Shown one piece after another: positions 25,801 to 33,931 of a DNA stretch of 64,000 nucleotides. Numbering within the stretch: position 1 is the stretch's first letter; every line of letters starts with the position of its first letter. The DNA is from G963675935 sp963803125 (GTDB lineage: Bacteria > Planctomycetota > Planctomycetia > Pirellulales > Thermoguttaceae). The notes below the pieces were generated by a model. That model had not been told where the DNA came from. It saw only the letters and a list, made by a program, of their open reading frames with translations, and searched no databases. The stretch covers positions 3,100,001-3,164,000 of the forward strand of contig CAWDLR010000003.1 in assembly GCA_963803125.1 (NCBI GenBank), read 5' to 3'. A program made the translations under genes and the position numbers.

Positions 25801-27637
25801 ATGATGCGTCGCATAGCGGCGACCTGCGTCGTGTTGCTGGCGCTCTTCCCGGCGACGAGCAACGCACGAGAGCCGCCGGAGACCGTTTCGCCGAACTCCG
25901 CAGCGCCGGCCGCGGCGCAATCGACGACGGTCGTGGAAAAATCGACGAAGCAAGTCGTCGAACAAATCGGCGGAGCCTGCCGCCCCAAAAGCGGCGACCG
26001 GCGGCAAGCCGGACGCCGCCAGGCCCTTCCACGACGAACCCGCCGCGCAGGCGCTCTACAAGCAGATGATCGCGGCGATGCGGAAGGCCGACACCCTCTC
26101 CTACGTCAGCCACTACACCTTCGGTGCCAGGGGTTACACGGCAGCGTACGTCTATCGAGCGTGGCTGAAGAAGCCAAATTATTTCCGCGTGGAAGCGGAA
26201 CCCGATTCCGCCATCAAGCGAGTGCTCCCGTCGCACCCCGAGGCCGGTGGCGGCTGCGGCGTGCTCATCGGCGACGGCAACCTGCTCTGGATCTACTGGC
26301 CCAAGGGCCGCTATAAGCGCGAATGGGAAGATGCCAAGGAGTTTGCCAAGGCCCGGCTGACCACCTACATCAAGAAGGGCGCCCCGCCCGGCGGCCACTC
26401 CATCGGCCACGAAGTCTGTTACCTCGCAGGCATGAGCATGCCGGTGATCGATCCCAGCACCTTTCACGGATACACCGATTCGTTGCAGGCGTATCTCGAC
26501 GGTGTGATGGGCCTCGGCAGCGAAAAGGTCGCGGGCGAGGATTGCGACAAGATCGAGGTCAGCATCATGAAGCACCAGCGAAGCTGGTACCTCTGGCTGT
26601 CGAAGCGCGACCACCTGCCGCGGAAGATGAAGGAGATCGTGCGGGTCAGTTTCGATCTGGTCATCACCGAAGACTGGTCGTCGGTGGTCGTCAACGGCGA
26701 TATTCCCGACAAGATGTTCGCCTGGCGGCCGCCCAAGGGCTGGACGCAATACAAGGAGCCGCCGCTGGAGATCGGGCTGCTGAAAGCGGGCACAAAAGCC
26801 CCCGATTTCGACCTGGCCGCCGCCGACGGCACGCGGATTCGGCTCTCCGACTTTCGCGGCAAAGTCGTTTGGTTCTACGTCTGGAGGGCCGGCTGACCGG
26901 CGTGCCGCGAGGAGATGTGTCATCTCCAAGAACTCCACGCGAAATACGGCGACAAGGGCCTGGTGGTCCTCGGTTTCGACGCCTGCGACGACAAACAGAT
27001 CGCGCTGGAGATGCTCCGCGAAAACAAGGCGACCTTCCCCAACATCATCGACTCGTCGAAGGACGCGGAGAAGGTCTGCTTCCAACACTATCAGCGCTTC
27101 GGCCGCAGCGCCGTGCCGATGAGCTACATCATCGGCCGCGACGGCAAGATCGTCAACGCCTGGTATGGCTACGAGGACGGCGAGGCAAGGACAATCGCGG
27201 CGATGCAGAAAGTGGGAGGCGAATTGGCCGCCAGCATTCGCCGCGACGTGCAGGCGAAGGTGGCCGAGTCGTCCCAGGCGGTTGCCGCCGCCGCACGGCG
27301 GCTGTTTCAGGCCATTCGTGCCGCCGATTACAACCATGATTGGACAGGCGGCAACGATTGGGAACACTTCCCCGCCGCCGACGTGGAATACTGCGTCGAC
27401 CACGGCTATCCGGGCTGGGTGCGCTGGGTCTGCGCGAAGTTCAAGAAGAATCCCATCACCGACGTGCGGCTGGGCGAGGTCTTTGCCGGCCCCGACGGCT
27501 CGCCCACGGTCCATTTCGAGTTGCAGTTGAAAGACGGAGAGGTTCTCAAAGGCGATCTTCCTTTCCACTGGAAAGCGGAAACGAAGCGATGGATGGGGTG
27601 GGAAGCACTCGATTGGCACCTTCAGACGAAGCCGTGA
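25801..27637 (+). CDS. Candidate selenoprotein: exported thioredoxin-fold (TlpA/ResA-like) protein with in-frame UGA
   Basis: About 610 codons. The signal is MMRRIAATCVVLLALFPATS. One base is extra at about 25980, after which the frame runs on: LYKQMIAAMRKADTLSYVSHY starts an N-terminal LolA/DUF2092-like beta domain (to about residue 315). The thioredoxin domain starts at KAGTKAPDFDLAAADGTRIR. The next block is GKVVWFYVWRAG, TGA (26894-26896), then PACREEMCHLQELHAKYGDK. The TGA occupies the first Cys of the CxxC motif (UGA-P-A-C). The frame stays open afterwards and completes the fold with GLVVLGFDACDD and the cis-Pro loop AVPMSYIIGRDGKIV. A further domain ends near DWHLQTKP. A hairpin of SECIS type follows the UGA. 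selD lies just upstream and selA about 7.5 kb downstream. Loss of a Cys codon by mutation is the main alternative. Confidence 0.78.
26894..26927 (+). promoter_or_regulatory. UGA codon and candidate bacterial SECIS hairpin
   Basis: After the in-frame UGA (26894-26896) there are 14 bases, then GGAGATG (26911-26917), loop TGT, and CATCTCC (26921-26927): a perfect 7-bp stem with G in the second loop position. The loop begins 22 bases past the UGA. Position, stem and loop G fit what is known of bacterial SECIS elements, which bind SelB. The hairpin is also coding (EEMCHL). Confidence 0.6.
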
Positions 27638-27672
27638 AGCAACCAGGGGGGACGGAGGAGGTCGTCGGAATC

Positions 27673-27724
27673 GTCGCCTTTCGCTCCGCGACAGCAGCGC
27701 TGCTTTCGCGGAGCGAAAGGCGTC
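27673..27724. repeat. GCCTTTCGCTCCGCG palindrome (RAYT-1 associated family)
   Basis: GTCGCCTTTCGCTCCGCG and the complementary CGCGGAGCGAAAGGCG enclose ACAGCAGCGCTGCTTT. The same arms occur inside (44859-44926) and just after (45192-45219) the first RAYT gene. This copy lies between the convergent selenoprotein and activator genes. Confidence 0.9.
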
Positions 27725-27736
27725 AATCGCGGCCTG

Positions 27737-28531
27737 TTACGTCGGCGTAGATTGCTCGTGCAGCCGGCCCCAGGCCAACGTGGCGGCGCCCAGGGCGCAG
27801 GTCAACTGCGGTTGCGGGGCGACGGAGAGCGGCTGGCCGATGGCCGCGCTTAAGGCGGCCTCCATGCCGGGCACCAGCGCCACGCCGCCGGTGAGCACGA
27901 TCGGCGGCGTCACGTTCGAGCCGGTCATCGCCGCCACCCGCGTGGCCAGCGACGCCTGCACGCCGGCCACGATGTCCTCCGGCAAAACGCCGGAGGCCAA
28001 GAGGCCGATGATCTCCGTCTCGGCGAAGACGACGCACATGCTGCTGATGACTGCCGGGTCTTGGGCTCGGCCCGCCAGGTCACCCAGCCGCGCCAATCGC
28101 ACGCCCAGCCGCGTGGCCAGCAGTTCGAGAAATCGGCCCGTGCCCGCGGCGCAGCGGTCGTTCATCACGAAATCGCCGACGGTCCCGTTCGCGTGCAGCC
28201 GCAGCAGCTTGCTGTCTTGGCCGCCGATGTCGATGATCGTCCGCGCCTCGGGCATCGCGCGGCGCACGCCCCACGCCTGGCAGGTGATCTCGGTGATCGT
28301 CGCATCGGCCACGCTGATCAGCTTGCGGCCGTAGCCCGTGGCCACGACCATGCCGAGCTGCTTGCGGCCGATGCGGTGCTTGCGGAGCAATCGGTCTAGG
28401 AGCGATTCCGCCAGCGCGTCCTGCTCGATCCCCTGATCGACCACGCCCGAAGCCACTACCTCGCTGCCGTCGCCGTCCAAGAGCACGACCTTGGTGGTTC
28501 TCGATCCGGCGTCGATTCCTGCACAGATCAT
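27737..28531 (-). CDS. ATP-dependent activator of a 2-hydroxyacyl-CoA dehydratase/benzoyl-CoA reductase-type enzyme
   Basis: A 264-residue protein of the BadF/BadG/HgdC/YjiL family. This is a homodimeric ASKHA ATPase with one shared [4Fe-4S] cluster that injects a low-potential electron into its partner enzyme using ATP. The phosphate-1 motif is GIDAGSRTTKVVLLDGDG, and DIGGQDSK is phosphate-2. The cluster ligands are in MNDRCAAGTGRFLE and SSMCVVFAETEIIG, and GGVALVPGM is the adenosine motif. Length is typical. Three 2-hydroxyacyl-CoA dehydratase-family genes lie upstream in the same direction. These proteins are oxygen-sensitive in known members. Confidence 0.92.
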   Translation of the reverse strand: MICAGIDAGSRTTKVVLLDGDGSEVVASGVVDQGIEQDALAESLLDRLLRKHRIGRKQLGMVVATGYGRKLISVADATITEITCQAWGVRRAMPEARTIIDIGGQDSKLLRLHANGTVGDFVMNDRCAAGTGRFLELLATRLGVRLARLGDLAGRAQDPAVISSMCVVFAETEIIGLLASGVLPEDIVAGVQASLATRVAAMTGSNVTPPIVLTGGVALVPGMEAALSAAIGQPLSVAPQPQLTCALGAATLAWGRLHEQSTPT

Positions 28532-28616
28532 GGGGGAGGGGCCAGGGGTCAGAGGTCAGGGGTCAGGGAGCGGCAGCCACGAAGGACAGGTTGCGGATGC
28601 CCATGTGCGGTCAATA

Positions 28617-28715
28617 ATGAAAAATGCAAAGTGCAAAATGCAAAATGGGAGGGTCGTATTCCGCTTTGTTCTTCATTTTGCATTTTTCATTTTGCATTTT
28701 GCATTTTGCATTTCA
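28617..28715. repeat. TTTTGCATTTTGCATTT inverted repeat
   Basis: Tandem GCAAAAT units (GAAAAATGCAAAGTGCAAAA) on the left, and tandem ATTTTGC units on the right, form an A/T-rich foldback around GGGAGGGTCGTATTCC. The dehydratase-family gene to the right ends inside it (stop at 28673), gaining GDEMQNAKCKMKNAK. Just left of it (28545-28570) is a GGGGTCAGAGGTCAGGGGTC tract. Confidence 0.88.
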
Positions 28716-30102
28716 TCCCCTACGGTTGCACGTCCGCCGCGCACCGTCTCGACCAGCGCCTCCAGCCGCGTCCGCAGCGTCGGCTCGATCGCATCGGTCA
28801 GCGACGGCACTTCAATTTCGATTACCGGAACGTCCGACTGGCCGCGGATCACTTCGGCGATGATCGCCGCTTCCATCGCGCAGTGGCTTCCGCCGGGAAT
28901 CCGCGAAATCACCACGCCGCGGGCGGCGAAACGGCGAATCTCCGCGCAGATCCGCTTGGCCCTCTCCGCCGCCGAGCCGACCATCGGATCGGCCAGCGCC
29001 ATCCGCGCCAGCGCCTCCAACGGCGGCAGATCAGTGGGGATTGGATCCAGGGCGTGGCAGAACATGTTGTCGGCGCCGCACACCCGCCCGCCCACGTCTT
29101 CCAGCAAGTTCATCGCCCGCAAATCCGCCACCGGATTGACCCAGAAGATCCGCACGGCATCGGCCAGCAGCACGCCGGCACGGGCGTCCACCCGGCGGCG
29201 CGCCTCTTCCAGCAACTCCGTCAACACACCGACCGTCTCATTATGGTCAGAGCAAAAGTGGATTGCAAGCATCTCGGCGATCAGCATCTCCAAGGCCGGC
29301 AGCGGGCAGCGCTCGGCGGTGAAACACAGTTGCCGCAGCTCGCCCAGCAGCCGCCGCACGCGGTTGGCCCGCGCGATCCCCTCGGCAAGCCGCCGATCGT
29401 CGAGCGGCTGTCCGGCATAGGCCTCGAGCGCCTCGCGGACGCGGCTAAGCTCGGCTTTGACCAGCGCCACTTGCCCGGCCGGCGCGGAAACCGCCGGGCA
29501 GTTCGACCGCCGCTTCCTCCGCCTCGGGCGGGCGACGATGCGGAATCTCCCACCAGACGATCGGAAATCCCAGCGATTCCAACCGCTGGGCGATGGCCGA
29601 GAAATCGTCGCAGGTCGCGCCCACGCTGCACGTCAGCAACCCCGGAATCGGAAAGCGGCTGCGGGAGACGAACGCCCCCAACAGGGCGCGGACCGGGCAG
29701 AACGAATCGTCGATGCCCAGCGAGTCGGCGATCTCCAGCAGCCCCGCCCCGCCGCCCAACAGGCACGGCAGCCACCACGCGCCGTCGGGATAGAAGGCGA
29801 CGAGGTTATCCAATGAATACGCCATCACCGGCACGGTGCCGAGGTCCTTCATCGTGCCGACAAGCTTCTTGCCCTCGGCTGCCGAGCGACGCAGGCGATC
29901 TTCTTCCGAGAGCAGAAAGTTCCAGAGCCGCAGCGCGGCCGGCGAATCATCCATCCGCAGCTTCAACAGCCGCACGTCGCCGTCGGCCAGGTGACGCCCC
30001 AGTGGTCCGCCATAGTCGCGCTCGATCAGCCCGCCCGTCCGCAACTTGGCGTAGCGGCGTTCCCACTCGTCCAATGTGATTCTCCGCGGCTGATCGTTCA
30101 CG
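28673..30102 (-). CDS. 2-hydroxyacyl-CoA dehydratase-family protein III, frameshifted
   Basis: About 476 residues across one break. From a GTG start with AGGAG ahead: ITLDEWERRYAKLRTGGLIE, WWLPCLLGGGAGLLEIAD, DSFCPVRALLGAF and LTCSVGATCDDFSAIAQRLE, the Cys positions of the family. The frame shifts at about 29485 and continues ALVKAELSRVREALEAYAGQ, RIFWVNPVADLRAMNLLED, RVCGADNMFCHAL and ISRIPGGSHCAMEA. Family members hold [4Fe-4S] clusters or double-cubane clusters and act with the ATP-driven activator. The last 15 codons and the stop come from the TTTTGCAT repeat. Function within this cluster is unknown. Confidence 0.78.
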
Positions 30103-30114
30103 GCGATACTCCTG

Positions 30115-30236
30115 GTCCCCACGCTCCGCGTGGGAACCCCGATGTTGCTAAGGTACCTACTCGACGTTGGCGCGGCAGTTGCACTGCCGCAACCGGCAAG
30201 CGGATGGCAGTTCAACTGCCATCCCAACCGGTCTTC
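30115..30236. repeat. ACGCTCCGCGT hairpin and GGCAGTTGCACTGCC palindrome
   Basis: CCCCACGCTCCGCGTGGGAA (about 30115-30134) is a short hairpin like the one at 201-220. Next, 30164-30236 holds two GGCAGTT(G/C)(C/A)ACTGCC palindromes, related to the core of the MITE at 15573. The following dehydratase-family gene ends inside the second one (stop at 30212). Confidence 0.85.
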
Positions 30237-31240
30237 AGCATTTCAAGAAAGGCCTCGATTCGTCCCTGGATGCGGTTCGGGGCGGCGGTGTCGTCGGGCC
30301 CGACGTCGAGTTCCAATACCGGCGTCGGACTCCATTGCTTCAATCGTTGCGACTGGGCGTGCCAGAGATCGCACCAGAGGTAACGATGCAGGATAACGCC
30401 GCGGACTTGCCGCGCGGCCAGTTCGCGGCCGAGCCACTCGTAGAGCCTGCTGTCCGGGCGCTGGAAGGCGTCGGGAATGGCGTCAAAATAAGCGTCGGCC
30501 AGTTCCTGCAACGGATCGGCGGCAAGTTGGCCGGGGTCGAACGGCCGGGGCAACGTCCGCTCGCCGTGTTCGGTGGCGTCGAGGACGATGCGGCCGCCTG
30601 CCCGTTCCACCAGGGCGAAAAACTCGCACTCGGTCTGCAAGAGCGGACCGCCCAGAATTGCCAACGCGACGCCGCCCCCGCCCCTGCCGCGGGCCGTTGG
30701 CCCCCGGCTATTCGCCCTGTCCTCTGTTCGCACGCGATCGAAGGCGAGCATCACGTGCGTCAGCTTGTCAGCGCTTGGCGTCTCTCCGCCCAGAGACACG
30801 AGAAACCGGCCCAGCCGGCGAAGCTCGTCGAGATAGAGCCCCCGTGCCGCGAGCGTTTGCCAGGTGGAGGGGACATTCAACAAGAACACCCGGCGATTAG
30901 CCTGCTGTTGGAGCATCGTAGCGACGTATCGCATCTGGTCGCATGTGGTCGCCAGCACCAAGCCCGCAACGTCGGGCCATCCCGCCGAACTTCCGCCCCT
31001 CGTTCCCAGGAAGGAAAAGGTGACAGGCACCTTTTGTGCGAAGCACCCGAAGGGCCGTTCCGGCAAAAGGTGCCTGTCCCCTTTTCCTTCTAGGGCCGCG
31101 TCCAGCAGCGCGCCGGCGTAAGGGCAGACGCCGCGAGCGAGCCTCTCAGTCGGATGCAGGCGCAGCCGCTCCGGCCGCAAACCGTGGGCGGCAATCCATT
31201 CGGCGGGAACGAAGGGACTGCTATAGTCGACCGCGTTCAT
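30212..31240 (-). CDS. 2-hydroxyacyl-CoA dehydratase-family protein II with in-frame palindrome
   Basis: 342 residues. Starts MNAVDYSSPFVPAEWIAAHG; its ATG overlaps the stop of the upstream paralogue (ATGA). Family Cys blocks are RGVCPYAGALLDAA, VLATTCDQMRYVATML and HRYLWCDLWHA, with LAILGGPLLQTECEFFALVE and RIVLDATEHGERTLP as the substrate-domain core. Between LDAALE and GTRGGSSAG are about 27 residues encoded by the 31010-31090 palindrome (GKGDRHLLPERPFGCFAQ and following), in frame. The last residues KTGWDGS and the TGA lie in the GGCAGTT repeat. It probably pairs with one of the neighbours as the second subunit. Confidence 0.82.
   Translation of the reverse strand: MNAVDYSSPFVPAEWIAAHGLRPERLRLHPTERLARGVCPYAGALLDAALEGKGDRHLLPERPFGCFAQKVPVTFSFLGTRGGSSAGWPDVAGLVLATTCDQMRYVATMLQQQANRRVFLLNVPSTWQTLAARGLYLDELRRLGRFLVSLGGETPSADKLTHVMLAFDRVRTEDRANSRGPTARGRGGGGVALAILGGPLLQTECEFFALVERAGGRIVLDATEHGERTLPRPFDPGQLAADPLQELADAYFDAIPDAFQRPDSRLYEWLGRELAARQVRGVILHRYLWCDLWHAQSQRLKQWSPTPVLELDVGPDDTAAPNRIQGRIEAFLEMLKTGWDGS
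31010..31090. repeat. GGGGACAGG palindrome copy, in frame inside dehydratase-family gene II
   Basis: An 81-bp (27-codon) inverted repeat, AAGGAAAAGGTGACAGGCAC to its complement, in the sense orientation of the host gene. The host frame through it is the same as in the RND and transaldolase genes. Confidence 0.95.
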
Positions 31241-32610
31241 CGGCCACCTCGGGCCGACCGCTTCGCTTTGGGTCGCCGGAGCGCGGGCGTCCCGCCGGCA
31301 TGTCCGCAAGTTGCTGCAACCTCCGCACTACCGGCGGCGGGCAGGACGCCCGGGGAAGGAAAAGGGGACAGGCACCTTTTGCCGGAACGGCCCTTCGGGT
31401 GCTTCGCACAAAAGGTGCCTGTCACCTTTTCCTTCCCCGCTCGGCGGCCACGCACCGTTTCCAGCAGGGCTTCGACCCGCAGGGCGATCCGCGTCGAGTC
31501 GGAAGGGGAGTAATCGGTTTCGATGTGCAGGTACGGCAGGCCGAGCCGCTCCTCGACCTTATGGCGCACGCGCTGCGATTCGACGTCGTAGGTCAGGCAC
31601 GCCTGCCATACCAACTCGATGACGCACTCGGCCCGGTACTCTTGGGCCAACTGACCGATGATGTCGAGGCGGCGGTCGTTGGGGGTCATCACCGAGCAGG
31701 GCAAGTGGAAATACTTCTCGGCCAACGCGCGGAGCGGATTGGGGGCCGCTTCGTCCACGTCGTCCAAGATCGGCTTCAGCCCGGTGCAGCTTTCCATGGC
31801 GACCACCAGCCCGCCGCTCTGCTCGACGATGTCCAGCACGCGCTCGGCGCCGTGAACCATCGGTACGCCGGTCATCAGCACGCGGACGCGATCGCCGCCG
31901 CCGCCATTTCGTTTGCCGCCTGCGCTGGAAGACGCCTTGAGCACTTTCTCGTACTGCTTCATGGCCTCGGGCATGGCCCAAATGCTGCTCTTGCAGTCGA
32001 GCAATTGCCGGCCGGACAACGGCGGCCGGTCGGCCTTCATCAGCGCCGCCAATTGCCGCCGCAGCCGCCGCTCACGGTTTAGCAAGCGGATCGACGCGCG
32101 GATTGCCTCGTCGGAAACGTCCGTGGCGAATCGCCGCGCGAGAAAGCGGCGGAATTCCTCCAGTTCCCGCACCCAATAGTCGTAGGCGTCGCGGTCGGCC
32201 GACTTGTGCGGCAGGTTCAGCACGTACATGGGGCGGGTTTCCGCCATCAGCTCGTACATCTTCTTCTTGCCGTCGCAGGTCGTCTCGCCCACCACCAGGT
32301 CGGCCATCTCTAGGAAAGGATTGCCGTGCGTGGCGTGGTAGCCGAAGGTCGATTTGATCAGCGGGCAGAGATTGGCGGGCAATTGCTGCTCGGCGGCGGG
32401 AATCGTCTTGGCCGACCCGCCGCAAAGGCAGACCGGCACGCAGCCGGCGGCCATGATCAACTCGCGCGGCGTGTATTCGCAGAGAATGCCGACCACCGGC
32501 CGGCCCGATTCCTTGGCGGCCGAGGCGTATTCATAGCAGTGTTCGATCATCTCGTCGAACCACGCAAACCGCTTGTCGCCCTTCGCCCTCTTGCCGCCGC
32601 AGCTTGCCAT
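31237..32610 (-). CDS. 2-hydroxyacyl-CoA dehydratase-family protein I (HgdB/YjiM-like)
   Basis: 457 residues. Family marks: GILCEYTPRELIMAAGCVPV, LPANLCPLIKSTFGY, VVGETTCDGKKKMYELMA, VAMESCTGLKPILDD and FHLPCSVMTPNDRRLD, ending in the usual IALRVEALLETVRGRR. This is the best-preserved of the three, and resembles the cluster-bearing subunit of 2-hydroxyacyl-CoA dehydratases, benzoyl-CoA reductase or double-cubane-cluster proteins. After GRR the frame continues through a GGGGACAGG palindrome in antisense orientation (GKEKVTGTFCAKHPKGRSGK and following), then a GCGGGCGT-type repeat. It stops at GGR with TGA overlapping the next ATG. The start at 32610 (MASCGGKRAKGDKRF) is chosen over 32658 by context. 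Confidence 0.88.
   Translation of the reverse strand: MASCGGKRAKGDKRFAWFDEMIEHCYEYASAAKESGRPVVGILCEYTPRELIMAAGCVPVCLCGGSAKTIPAAEQQLPANLCPLIKSTFGYHATHGNPFLEMADLVVGETTCDGKKKMYELMAETRPMYVLNLPHKSADRDAYDYWVRELEEFRRFLARRFATDVSDEAIRASIRLLNRERRLRRQLAALMKADRPPLSGRQLLDCKSSIWAMPEAMKQYEKVLKASSSAGGKRNGGGGDRVRVLMTGVPMVHGAERVLDIVEQSGGLVVAMESCTGLKPILDDVDEAAPNPLRALAEKYFHLPCSVMTPNDRRLDIIGQLAQEYRAECVIELVWQACLTYDVESQRVRHKVEERLGLPYLHIETDYSPSDSTRIALRVEALLETVRGRRAGKEKVTGTFCAKHPKGRSGKRCLSPFPSPGVLPAAGSAEVAATCGHAGGTPALRRPKAKRSARGGR
31272..31438. repeat. Two repeats at the end of dehydratase-family gene I
   Basis: 31352-31438 is a GGGGACAGG palindrome; it is antisense to its host yet still open in the host frame. 31272-31351 is a degenerate GAGCGCGGGCGTCCCGCC palindrome related to the one at 15511. 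Together they add about 55 residues to the C-terminus. Confidence 0.88.
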
Positions 32611-32763
32611 CGCATCACCGCCTGTGCTTGAATATGGAACGGTCTCGATTCCATCCATTTTACATCAGCCGCCAAGCGGGCAAACCCCCATTGCACGTGG
32701 CCGCCCTTCTGCGGATCGCGACCCCTAACCATCCGGGATGGTGCCGCAGCACTGCCGAGAGGA

Positions 32764-33570
32764 TCAGGCTTTCTTGCGGGCGACAAACAGGCCCTGGGCG
32801 ATTTTGCCGGCATGGGCCATGTCGCGCATGAAGTTCATCTCGCCCCCCAGCGACTCCATCAACGGCATATCGAAGCCGATGATCCGCAAGGCGTCATACG
32901 TCAACTGCATGTTCAACATGTTCAGGTAAAGGTCGATATGGGGGGCGTAACGGCCGGTGTCTTCCGCCCTGAGCACTTCGCAGCCGTTGGCTGCCAGCAG
33001 CGCGGCGTAGCCGTCGAGTGTCAGCGTATTGGGGAACTTCATGAAAGTGCGGTAGCGGGCGGCCTCGCCGTCGGCCCACGGCGTTCGCCCGTCGACCCAG
33101 TCGGTGAAAGCGATCACTCCGCCGGGCTTCACCAGCCGGGCAGCCTCGGCGATCAGCCGCTTCTTATCAACCACGTAGCACCAGGCGTCTTCGCCCCAGA
33201 CGAAATCGGCGCTCGCCGCGGGCAGCTTCGTATCGCAGGCGTCGCCCAGCGTGAACGTGATACGGTCGGCGAGCCCTTCGGCTTGGCAACGGCGGCGGCC
33301 CAGCTCGACGACAGTTTCGGTGGCGTCAACGCCATGCATCTTCGCCACGTTGCGGAATCGGGTGAGGAACCGCATTCCCGCGCCGTTGCAGCAGCAGAGA
33401 TCGACGCCGGCCATGCCGGGCCCGACGCCCGCCTTCTCGGCCAAATCCATCGACGAGCGGAACCCGCCGATGTGAATCTGCTGGCCCATCACAAGTTCCC
33501 ACAACTGCCCTTCCGGTCCGCTGTAGACCGCCTGCACGTCTTTCAGGCTTGCAACCGTCGCCTTCTTCAT
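32764..33570 (-). CDS. Class I SAM-dependent methyltransferase
   Basis: A 268-residue Rossmann-fold methyltransferase. The SAM motif is GMAGVDLCCCNGAGMRFLTR (motif I, with unusual cysteines), the acidic loop MHGVDATETVVELG, then FTLGDACDTKLPAASADFVW (motifs II/III) and RLVKPGGVIAFTDWVDG. The layout is close to glycine/sarcosine- or sterol-type small-molecule methyltransferases, but the substrate is not known. It is upstream of the dehydratase-family genes on the same strand with about 150 bases between, so it may belong to the same pathway. Confidence 0.82.
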   Translation of the reverse strand: MKKATVASLKDVQAVYSGPEGQLWELVMGQQIHIGGFRSSMDLAEKAGVGPGMAGVDLCCCNGAGMRFLTRFRNVAKMHGVDATETVVELGRRRCQAEGLADRITFTLGDACDTKLPAASADFVWGEDAWCYVVDKKRLIAEAARLVKPGGVIAFTDWVDGRTPWADGEAARYRTFMKFPNTLTLDGYAALLAANGCEVLRAEDTGRYAPHIDLYLNMLNMQLTYDALRIIGFDMPLMESLGGEMNFMRDMAHAGKIAQGLFVARKKA

Positions 33571-33808
33571 GGATAGGCTCCTAAAGGGGGAAATATCTCA
33601 GCAGCCATGATGATGCCTCAGCGGTCGGGTCGTGTCAACAGGTGGATCACTTGTCCGGTTAACCCTGCCGGTCGAAATTGCTCAGCAGACCGCATCTCTT
33701 GCCCAGCCCTCAGCACGCGAACCGTCTCGTCGCAGAAGGGCGGTTTTGGGGGGGGAAGCGGAACGAGGGAATGAACTGTTTCGCTCTGATATTCCGATAG
33801 CAACGGGT

Positions 33809-33888
33809 GGGAAAAAGGGGACAGGTCCAATTTGTGCGAAGCACCCTCCGGGCCGTTCCGGCAAATTGGACCTGTCCCCTTTTTCCCT
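33809..33888. repeat. GGGGACAGG palindrome copy, intergenic
   Basis: An 80-bp inverted repeat with the GGTCCAATTTG stem variant, starting GGGAAAAAGGGGACAGGTCC. It lies in the 361-base gap between the methyltransferase and the DUF3034-like gene; no other gene is seen in that gap. Confidence 0.93.
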
Positions 33889-33931
33889 CAAGATGGTGCG
33901 AAGTCATCTAGCTGACCAAGGAGGAGGAGTC

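Noticed and set aside
25487..27619. A 710-codon open minus-strand frame opposite the candidate selenoprotein
   Set aside because: It has the composition of an antisense shadow (His, Val, Gly, Asp rich) and no recognisable domain, while the plus strand encodes a thioredoxin fold.
33632..33931. N-terminal extension of the DUF3034-like protein through the palindrome
   Set aside because: The frame is open, but a strong ribosome site and signal peptide begin at 33932, so the upstream part is non-coding.
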